NCBI GenBank assembly: GCA_024213275.1
Contig: JANAVG010000001.1
Location: forward strand, 456,460 to 520,459
Reading direction: 5' to 3'
Origin: Rossellomorea sp. BNER
Lineage (GTDB): Bacteria; Bacillota; Bacilli; Bacillales; Bacillaceae_B
DNA: 64,000 nucleotides
How positions within the stretch are numbered: the stretch's first letter is position 1; every line of letters starts with the position of its first letter. Shown here piece after piece: positions 34,660 to 41,070 of this stretch. The translations under genes were made by a program, and so were the position numbers. Below the pieces are notes generated by a model. It had not been told where the DNA came from. It did no database searches and worked only from the letters and a program-made list of their open reading frames with translations.

Positions 34660-34812
34660 ATGCCATACCTTAGGGAAGCTGTAGAGAAAAAAAGACAGCA
34701 ATTCATTAAGCTATTAATTCAAGCAGATATCTTTCACAAATCCGATCATTATATTCAACACTTAACATTAACCGAATTGGAGCATTTATATAGGAAAAAT
34801 ATAATTAGATAA
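34660..34812 (+). CDS. FbpA-like small basic protein (Fur-regulated basic protein family)
   Basis: 50-aa protein, MPYLREAVEKKRQQFIKLL at the N-terminus and LTLTELEHLYRKNIIR at the C-terminus. The layout LRxAVExKRxxxI then LTLxELExLY matches the Fur-regulated basic protein A family (small regulators in iron sparing). GGAGG is 8 nt before ATG. It was found by direct reading because of its size. A Spo0E-like protein is an alternative, but the basic, AVEKKR-type start fits FbpA better. A Fur box was not recognised, so iron control is untested. Confidence 0.68.
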   Translation: MPYLREAVEKKRQQFIKLLIQADIFHKSDHYIQHLTLTELEHLYRKNIIR

Positions 34813-34890
34813 CAAAAAAGGCTAGAAAAAATATCGACTTGCCTTCATATTGGTGAATTATTGGAGATTATTGTTAAATAAAAAAGAAAA

Positions 34891-34988
34891 AGGCAGCTCA
34901 AAAAAGGATCAGGAACTGACCATAGATAGAAGATGACCTTCTATCTATTGAAGTTATGGTTCCTGATTCCATAAATTAGGACAGCCCT
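34891..34988 (+). repeat. long-hairpin 3' element, copy 1
   Basis: Ends GGCAGCTCAAAAAAGG / TAGGACAGCCC and inner arms GGATCAGGAACTGACCAT / TATGGTTCCTGATTCC enclose a strong central stem AGATAGAAG / CTTCTATCT. It lies 78 bp beyond the FbpA-like gene, on its strand. Confidence 0.75.
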
Positions 34989-35027
34989 CTGTTTTGATTT
35001 GTATGGTTTGGGTTCCTTTTTGATTAG

Positions 35028-35053
35028 TTCCCTTCCATCTTAAGGGAATTTTT
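35028..35053 (+). terminator. small terminator-like hairpin
   Basis: TTCCCTT (35028-35034) / AAGGGAA (35042-35048) with TTTTT after it. It would close any transcript reading through the element at 34891-34988 before the SigB promoter. Confidence 0.6.
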
Positions 35054-35094
35054 AAAAAACAGGAATATTAACAGCTAAACAAAATTCACTTAAT

Positions 35095-35119
35095 GTTTAC
35101 GAAAAATAATTCCGGGAAT
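35095..35119 (+). promoter_or_regulatory. SigB-type promoter of the YflT-like gene
   Basis: -35 GTTTAC (35095-35100), 13-bp spacer and -10 GGGAAT (35114-35119) match the SigB consensus (GTTT - 12-15 bp - GGGWAW). It lies about 50 bp before the gene, which belongs to a general-stress family. Confidence 0.85.
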
Positions 35120-35168
35120 AGTCTTTATAGCAGCTAGTTGTTAAAAACATTAACAAGGAGGAATGAAC

Positions 35169-35492
35169 ATGAAACCAACAGTTAAGGAGTTCTATAATGA
35201 CAAGGAATTAATTTCTGAAGTTGAAATGTTAGCCTCTAAAGGGATTGATAAGAAAAACCTTTACGTCCTCTCCCATGATGATGATCGAACTGAACGAGTA
35301 GCAGACAATGCAGATGCTAATGAGATTGGGATAAAAGAAGTCGGCATTGATACGGTCGTTGGAAATGTCTTTATGAAAAAAGGAGACGAGCTCCGTACCC
35401 AAATGCAAGAATTTGGCTTTACACAACACGAAGCCGAGCTTTATGAAGACAAGCTTGATGATGGCAAGATTTTGCTTATAGTTAATAATTAA
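35169..35492 (+). CDS. general stress protein 17M-like / YflT family
   Basis: 107-aa small acidic protein of the heat-induced stress protein YflT family. It has EFYNDKELISEVEMLASKGIDKKNLYVLSHDDDRTERVADN in the first 50 residues and ends EDKLDDGKILLIVNN. The function is unknown beyond general stress. ATG 35169 is 7 nt after AAGGAGG; an earlier ATG (35163) would be too close. It is preceded by a SigB promoter and followed by a terminator, so it is monocistronic. Confidence 0.88.
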   Translation: MKPTVKEFYNDKELISEVEMLASKGIDKKNLYVLSHDDDRTERVADNADANEIGIKEVGIDTVVGNVFMKKGDELRTQMQEFGFTQHEAELYEDKLDDGKILLIVNN

Positions 35493-35497
35493 ACATG

Positions 35498-35530
35498 AAA
35501 GGGAATGGCCAAATCGAGGTCATTCCCTTT
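35498..35530 (+). terminator. terminator of the YflT-like gene
   Basis: AAAGGGAATGGCC (35498-35510) / GGTCATTCCCTTT (35518-35530), then TTC. One wobble pair. Confidence 0.9.
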
Positions 35531-35576
35531 TTCAATTAAATTTAATAAATAACTCTACTCATTCGCTTTTAATTGT

Positions 35577-35602
35577 GTTAACTTTAATTAAAAACAGTTA
35601 AC
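35577..35602 (+). promoter_or_regulatory. BirA box of bioY
   Basis: GTTAAC (35577-35582), 14-bp A/T-rich gap, GTTAAC (35597-35602). This is the BirA operator layout (GTTAAC - about 14-15 bp - GTTAAC). It is immediately upstream of bioY's ribosome site, so biotin should repress uptake. Confidence 0.88.
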
Positions 35603-35617
35603 ATATTGGAGGGTAAA

Positions 35618-36187
35618 ATGACAAAAGAAAAATCAAAGCTTAGGATGATAATTCAATGTGGGATATTCGCAGCGATTACAGCAGTTCTAGCACAGGTTGA
35701 GATTCCCTTACCACTTGTACCGATTAGCGGACAAACATTAGCAGTCGGGTTAACCGCTACGATCTTAGGCAGCAGATATGGAGCATTGGCCATGATTTGT
35801 TACGCTGCTCTAGGTGCTGTTGGGTTGCCTGTCTTTGCAGGATTTAAAGGTGGGGCACAGGTGTTAGTAGGACCAACAGGAGGGTACATATTTGGTTTTA
35901 TCGCCGCTGCTTTCATAACGGGGCTTATTCTTGAACGGACTAAATATAATTTAACAATGGCCATGATGGCGAATACGGTAGGAATGATCATCACCTTGTT
36001 ATTTGGGATGATTCAATTAAAATTTGTTCTGGATTTAACCTGGGGACAAGCACTTGCAGGTGGAGTTTATCCTTTTATTGTCGTTGGTCTTATTAAAGCA
36101 TTTTTAGCTAGCTGGATTGGTATTACCGTTCGTAGTCGATTAATTCAGGCGAAGTTACTAACAAGTAGTAAAAATGCTGCCGCATAA
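35618..36187 (+). CDS. bioY: BioY family biotin transporter substrate-binding component
   Basis: 189-aa membrane S-component of an ECF-type biotin importer. Six transmembrane segments. Signatures are EIPLPLVPISGQTLAVGL (about 26-43), GAVGLPVFAGFKGG (about 67-80) and GPTGGYIFGFIAAAFITG (about 87-104). ATG at 35618 has TTGGAGGG just upstream; the TTG at 35606 lies inside that site. It is a single gene under a BirA box with a terminator. Confidence 0.95.
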   Translation: MTKEKSKLRMIIQCGIFAAITAVLAQVEIPLPLVPISGQTLAVGLTATILGSRYGALAMICYAALGAVGLPVFAGFKGGAQVLVGPTGGYIFGFIAAAFITGLILERTKYNLTMAMMANTVGMIITLLFGMIQLKFVLDLTWGQALAGGVYPFIVVGLIKAFLASWIGITVRSRLIQAKLLTSSKNAAA

Positions 36188-36190
36188 GGA

Positions 36191-36225
36191 AAAGGTTGAT
36201 CCCTTATTGTTAGGGTCAACCTTTT
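36191..36225 (+). terminator. bioY terminator (AAAGGTTGACCC type)
   Basis: AAAGGTTGATCCC (36191-36203) / GGGTCAACCTTT (36213-36224), then TT. The stem sequence is nearly the same as the terminators at 39621 and 49264. Confidence 0.9.
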
Positions 36226-36273
36226 TCAGCCTGGATTCTGAATAATCATGTAAAACGCAAGCTAGCGATGAGA

Positions 36274-37938
36274 TTAAATGTCTTCCTCCTTGGAATGATC
36301 AAAAGCTGCATCCAATAAATGTTCGACCATATCTTTTAAAGTAGTAAAGGCATATGTCGCATTAAGCCGCTCCGTTTGCTGATGTGGATCGCGTCCAACG
36401 GGACCGACATTTAAAACAGGGACATTCAGCTGCTTCATTTCGTATATAGGAATCGAATAGGTTATATCCCATACAGGAACATTATTCGTATAAAACCCAA
36501 GTGATGTTAAATCTTCTTGTAAGTTGACATAACTTAAATCAGAAATTCCGTTATAGTAACGAATCTTTTCAAGTGGAATATTATGCTGTTCATCGGCATA
36601 AGTCTTCAAGTCTTCTGTTAGCAACTTAACAAATGGATGATCATGATCACCTACTGCAGGGTAATATGGCGGAGCAAAGAACAATACAATCATCGGAGAT
36701 AAATCTTTACAAAGAATGGCATATTCATCGACGATTTTTATTGTCAAATCACGATCGCCATAAAGGTGAAGATCGGCTTCTGCATAAATTTTTTGTTCCA
36801 TTTCCTGAACTTTCGTTACACCAAAAGTTTGCATCGCATAATTACGTAGTTGCTCAAAGGTAAGAACACTTACCCCTACACTCCGTTCACTTTTCTCTTG
36901 ACCATGTAGCCTGGCATAACTATTTGCCCGCTGTTGATAAACCGATTCGATTTGATTGGCTACACGTTTTCCAACAGTGAGCAGCTCATTTACAACCGAT
37001 TCCAATGATTTTTCAAAAATAAACAAATTAAATAATGTAACGGCACGATGTGGAATTTGAACAGAGTAATCCAGCTTTATATCCTTTTGAATAAGGTTAG
37101 TAGGCGGAGGACTTATTTGATCCCCACAGGTTTCACAAAATTGAGTGTTCAACTCCATTTCAGAGGTAATCAATGACGTCATTAAGTTTGCATTTAAACC
37201 AGATATCGGTTCACCTACATGTGTTTCTTTCCCGTAACATAAGAACCCTGGCATTACTTTACCAATTGTACCCGTGTATAAATAATGATTCGTGTCTCCA
37301 GGATACTGCGTGAACATTGGTTCTGAATTTAAAATCAACTCATATTCAAGATCATATTGCTGAGCTAGTCGTAATAATGTAGGGACAGCTTTACGCATTC
37401 CCTCGGAATTCACTTCTTCATCTGGTACAGCAAGCAACACTAAATTTCCATCGAATTCTCCTAGAGTTGCTTTTTCAAGAAGCGACATTTGAAGGGCTAA
37501 TCCTGCTTTCATATCCATCGTACCACGGCCAAACAGCCAATCATCTGATTCCAAATGCTCTTGGACTTCCTTTGGGTATTCCTCTATTCGACTTCTCATC
37601 AGCTCTTTTATTTTTTCAGGTTGAAAAGCTTTTTCTTTCCACATCCCGTAATCTTCTACATTGACAACATCAAAATGACTTACCATTACTACGGTTTTTT
37701 TAGTATTTTCCTTTTTAGCTAAAGCCATAACGTAATAGCGTCCATCTCCAGTTGGATGTAGTTGGAGATATTCAGGATAATCTTGATAATAACGTAGTTT
37801 AGCCAGTTTCTGGACAATAGTATTTGCCATCTTTACTTCATCTGATGTTCCTGTAATGCTTTTTACATTAACAAGTTCACATAATAATTGGATCAATTGT
37901 TCTTTCGTTTGCATTTTTTTGTTGTGTGTTGCGCTCAT
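36274..37938 (-). CDS. RocB-like M20 family peptidase
   Basis: 554-aa member of the M20/RocB family, linked with arginine or related amino-acid use. Zinc-site motifs are VVMVSHFDVV (about 83), GRGTMDMKAGLALQ (about 137) and DEEVNSEGMRK (about 174). The C-terminal half contains FFAPPYYPAVGDHDHP and VPVLNVGPVGRDPHQ. RocB (566 aa) is a long member of the family and this one has the same length. It is a single gene divergent from a glycolate-oxidase-like gene. The reaction is not established from sequence. Confidence 0.86.
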   Translation of the reverse strand: MSATHNKKMQTKEQLIQLLCELVNVKSITGTSDEVKMANTIVQKLAKLRYYQDYPEYLQLHPTGDGRYYVMALAKKENTKKTVVMVSHFDVVNVEDYGMWKEKAFQPEKIKELMRSRIEEYPKEVQEHLESDDWLFGRGTMDMKAGLALQMSLLEKATLGEFDGNLVLLAVPDEEVNSEGMRKAVPTLLRLAQQYDLEYELILNSEPMFTQYPGDTNHYLYTGTIGKVMPGFLCYGKETHVGEPISGLNANLMTSLITSEMELNTQFCETCGDQISPPPTNLIQKDIKLDYSVQIPHRAVTLFNLFIFEKSLESVVNELLTVGKRVANQIESVYQQRANSYARLHGQEKSERSVGVSVLTFEQLRNYAMQTFGVTKVQEMEQKIYAEADLHLYGDRDLTIKIVDEYAILCKDLSPMIVLFFAPPYYPAVGDHDHPFVKLLTEDLKTYADEQHNIPLEKIRYYNGISDLSYVNLQEDLTSLGFYTNNVPVWDITYSIPIYEMKQLNVPVLNVGPVGRDPHQQTERLNATYAFTTLKDMVEHLLDAAFDHSKEEDI

Positions 37939-38218
37939 TGTAGATTTCCTCCCCTATGACGAATTACCTTGTGCAGGATTAAAAAGCTTCAATTAAAATT
38001 GAATAAAGTTTTTTATTGAAATCTAACAACCTAAATTCAGATTAAATCTAGTATCTTCCTAGGAATTTGTGTAAAAGGCTTATTGAATTATTAAATTTTG
38101 TTAAAGAATGAAGTTTACTAATTAGGTGGTTCTAATAGTAGTGCATTATAGATTATGATAGGATAATTGTAAATTAAAAATTTTTAATATTATTAATTAT
38201 TAGAAATGGGGTAGTCGA
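37939..38218. other. divergent promoter region
   Basis: 280 bp of very A/T-rich DNA between the RocB-like and FAD-oxidoreductase genes. It must hold both promoters. No cre box or clear operator could be assigned. Confidence 0.4.
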
Positions 38219-39616
38219 TTGGATTGTTACAATGATTTAAAGTCTTTACTAACAGAAGGACAAGTCTCGATTAATGAGACGATTTTACGAGAACATAGTT
38301 TTGATGAGTCATCACATTCACCTGTTTTTCCAAATGTCGTGGTTTTCCCATATACTACTTCAGACATTCAAACAGTGGTTCATTATGCAAACAAGAATAA
38401 GCTCCCCATTACACCTTATGGAATCGGGTCAGGACTAGAAGGACAAGCGATCCCCATTAAACAAGGCATTTCCATTGACTTTCAGCACATGAATAATATT
38501 TTAGAAATAAGACCTGAAGATTTAGTAGTAAGGGTGCAGCCTGGTGTAAAAAGAGAACAACTAAATCGGGCTTTAAAAAAGCATGGTCTCTTTTTCCCTA
38601 TTGATCCAGGCGCTGATGCTTCAATAGGCGGCATGGCATCTACAAATGCAAGTGGAACAACAGCCGTTCGATACGGGGCTATGCGTCAACAAGTATTAGA
38701 TATGGAGGTTGTATTAATAAACGGGAGAGTTATTCGTACCGGCAGCCTTGCAAGTAAATCATCGTCTGGATATAACATAACCAATTTGTTCGTTGGCTCA
38801 GAAGGTACACTAGGAGTTTTTTCAGAAATTATTTTAAAAGTACATGGAATTCCTGAAACCATTACTGCAGGGAGGGCGTGTTTTCAATCTGTTAAAGAGT
38901 GTGGACAAGCAGCCGTAGCACTACTTACAAGTGGAGTGTCCATTGGTCGTATCGAGTTAGTGGACGATCGCTCCATAATACAAATGAATAAGTACCATGA
39001 AACATCTTTCGAGGAGCTTCCGACTCTTTTTATCGAGATAACTGGGAACGCAGCAGGGGTTCATCATGATGTTTCTTTTACAAAAGAAATCTTAGAAGAG
39101 TATAACTGTTCTTCTCTTTTCTTTGAATCCGACTCAAAGAAAAGAGCATTAATTTGGAAGGCACGCCACGAGCTTTCATACGCATTTCGCCATCAATATC
39201 CTCATTTAAGTGTTTTAGGAACGGATGTATGTGTTCCCCTTTCCGCTCTCCCCGTGATCGTAGAGATGACGAGAAAGGAAATTGATTCCTTACAATTAGA
39301 CGGTGCCATTTTTGGTCATGTTGGAGATGGGAACTTTCACACCTTAATTTTATTTGACCCTGATTCTCCATCTGAAAGAGAAAAAGCAGAAACGTTAAAT
39401 GAAACCATTGTTTCATTTGCATTGGAACGCGGAGGAACATGCACAGGAGAACATGGTGTTGGATTAGGGAAACAAAAATTCCAAAGGCTAGAGCACGGCG
39501 ATTCTCTCGATATAATGTTGGGAATCAAGCACTTACTAGACCCAAAAAACCTTTTAAATCCAGGAAAAATATTTTCTGATACAGAGATTGACTCATTAAG
39601 CTCCCTTATTAAATAA
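38219..39616 (+). CDS. FAD-linked oxidase (GlcD / D-lactate dehydrogenase type)
   Basis: 465-aa FAD-binding PCMH enzyme of the glycolate oxidase subunit D / D-lactate dehydrogenase family, which oxidises 2-hydroxyacids. The FAD-binding part has PYGIGSGLEGQAIP (about 61-74), DPGADASIGGMASTNASG (about 130-147) and GSEGTLGVFSE (about 196). The C-terminal cap has GHVGDGNFHTLI (about 363) and CTGEHGVGLGKQK (about 409). The start is TTG; the Shine-Dalgarno is weak and a longer in-frame start is blocked by a stop. It is a single gene. Confidence 0.9.
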   Translation: MDCYNDLKSLLTEGQVSINETILREHSFDESSHSPVFPNVVVFPYTTSDIQTVVHYANKNKLPITPYGIGSGLEGQAIPIKQGISIDFQHMNNILEIRPEDLVVRVQPGVKREQLNRALKKHGLFFPIDPGADASIGGMASTNASGTTAVRYGAMRQQVLDMEVVLINGRVIRTGSLASKSSSGYNITNLFVGSEGTLGVFSEIILKVHGIPETITAGRACFQSVKECGQAAVALLTSGVSIGRIELVDDRSIIQMNKYHETSFEELPTLFIEITGNAAGVHHDVSFTKEILEEYNCSSLFFESDSKKRALIWKARHELSYAFRHQYPHLSVLGTDVCVPLSALPVIVEMTRKEIDSLQLDGAIFGHVGDGNFHTLILFDPDSPSEREKAETLNETIVSFALERGGTCTGEHGVGLGKQKFQRLEHGDSLDIMLGIKHLLDPKNLLNPGKIFSDTEIDSLSSLIK

Positions 39617-39620
39617 TTTA

Positions 39621-39655
39621 AAAGGTTGACCCACTTCCACGGGCCAACCCTTTTT
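39621..39655 (+). terminator. terminator of the FAD-oxidase gene (AAAGGTTGACCC type)
   Basis: GGTTGACCC (39624-39632) / GGGCCAACC (39641-39649), then CTTTTT. It shares its stem with the bioY and DUF4097 gene terminators. Confidence 0.88.
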
Positions 39656-39685
39656 GCTTGGGGCTATTCATCTAACACTGGATTT

Positions 39686-39806
39686 GTACCTGGTACAAAA
39701 CACTGAATTTGTGCCTGGTACAAAACACTGAATTTGTGCCTGGTACAAAACACTGAATTTGTGCCTGGTACACTACCCACAATACCCAGGCTTTGTGCCA
39801 GGCGCT
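39686..39806. repeat. 25-bp tandem array of GTRCCTGGTAC palindromes
   Basis: Units start at 39686, 39711, 39736 and 39761, each GTxCCTGGTACAAAACACTGAATTT with near-identical sequence. A degenerate fifth copy (GTGCCAGGCGC) lies at 39795. The palindrome is the one flanking the RAYT pseudogene 19 kb away. It lies between two convergent genes. Confidence 0.85.
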
Positions 39807-39824
39807 ATCACTTTTCCTTCCTAC

Positions 39825-40640
39825 TTACCCCAAAGCAACATCTAAAATCATCATGACAACGAACCCAGACATTAATCCTAATGTGGCTAAATCTTTGCTT
39901 CCAGATGATTGGGATTCTGGTATGAGCTCCTCGACGACGACGAAGATCATCGCTCCCGCAGCAAAGGCCAGTGCATAGGGTAAAAGCGGCTGAATTAAGA
40001 TGACGGCTGCTGCACCAATCACCGCCGCAATGGGTTCGACGATTGCTGAGAGTTGACCATAGTTAAATGCCTTCAACCTTGACATCCCTTCCCCTCTTAA
40101 TGGAACGGACAAGGCTGCTCCTTCTGGCATATTCTGTATCCCGATTCCTATAGCCAATCCCAAGGCACCGATAATGGTCGCATCTCCAATTCCTAAAGCC
40201 GCAGCGCCAAATGCCACTCCAATCGCTAACCCTTCAGGAATATTGTGAAGAGTAATCGCTAAAAAGAGGAGCGTTGATTTTTTCAATTGTGTCGGTGGAC
40301 CTTCTGCATGCTCTGATGGCTCTCCAAGATGCAAATGTGGCACCGCAAAGTCTAATAAACGAATAAATATTCCACCTAACAAAAATCCAATTGCAGGTGC
40401 AAGCCAAGGAATTTGGCCACTTTGTTCACTGAACTCAATAGATGGAGCTAATAGCGACCAGAACGAGGCAGCAATCATAACCCCAGCGGCAAACCCAAGC
40501 ATCATATTCATCATATGTTTTTCAATTCGTTTAAAAAAGAATACCGATGCGGCCCCAAGTGCCGTCAATCCCCACGTTAACATTCCACCTATCAACGCTT
40601 GTATAGTAGGATTTAAACCTATAAACCAATCCATCATCAT
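39825..40640 (-). CDS. ZIP family metal transporter
   Basis: 271-aa eight-helix ZIP transporter, likely for zinc or another divalent metal. The metal-binding helices are clear: TLHNIPEGLAIGVAFG (about 140) and GIQNMPEGAALSVPL (about 174), plus FVVVEELIPES (about 238). A His-rich loop lies at PHLHLGEPSEHAEGPP (about 103). The start at 40640 is chosen because GGGA is 9 nt away. Several in-frame upstream starts lack a ribosome site. Confidence 0.92.
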   Translation of the reverse strand: MMMDWFIGLNPTIQALIGGMLTWGLTALGAASVFFFKRIEKHMMNMMLGFAAGVMIAASFWSLLAPSIEFSEQSGQIPWLAPAIGFLLGGIFIRLLDFAVPHLHLGEPSEHAEGPPTQLKKSTLLFLAITLHNIPEGLAIGVAFGAAALGIGDATIIGALGLAIGIGIQNMPEGAALSVPLRGEGMSRLKAFNYGQLSAIVEPIAAVIGAAAVILIQPLLPYALAFAAGAMIFVVVEELIPESQSSGSKDLATLGLMSGFVVMMILDVALG

Positions 40641-40824
40641 ACAATTCGTTCCCTTCACCATTAAATGATTTCGGGTTCTAGAGGAACCTTCTTTCATCTA
40701 TATTCTTTTCGAATCGGAAATGTGCCCAGAATCCTGTTCCGTTTTAAGAATCAAGCACAAAAAGCACACTGAAAATGGTATTCCTTAGTTTGCTATTGTA
40801 CTAGAGATGGATGTAGATAATTAA

Positions 40825-40940
40825 TTTGTCCAATCTCACTATTAATTTGTCCATGAACCTTATTATTTGTCCATCACTCCACTTTATTTGTCCAAAAACA
40901 CTAATATATTGACCGTTCGACATTCCTCAACAAATTTCGC
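40825..40940 (+). repeat. 21-bp phased TTTGTCC array plus ATATATTGACC box, copy 1
   Basis: TTTGTCC starts at 40825, 40846, 40866 and 40887. The box ATATATTGACCGTTCGAC starts at 40904, 17 bp after the last word start. It is followed by CAACAAATTTCG. The same order and distances are seen at 49321 (reversed) and 57895. The 430-bp gap has no gene. Confidence 0.85.
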
Positions 40941-41043
40941 CACCTCTTCATTAACAAGTACTCTTCTCATCTAGTGCCTGTTAAAAGAAAAACGAAGAAA
41001 AACCCCCTGTCCCCAGTCAAGGAAACTAAGCCTAATAAAAAAA

Positions 41044-41065
41044 ACGCGCCCAAAAACGGACGCGC
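41044..41065 (-). terminator. terminator of the TPR-dynamin gene
   Basis: Minus strand: GCGCGTCC / GGGCGCGT (two wobble pairs), then TTTTTTTATT. It lies 6 bp past the stop. Confidence 0.88.
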
Positions 41066-41070
41066 CTTCC

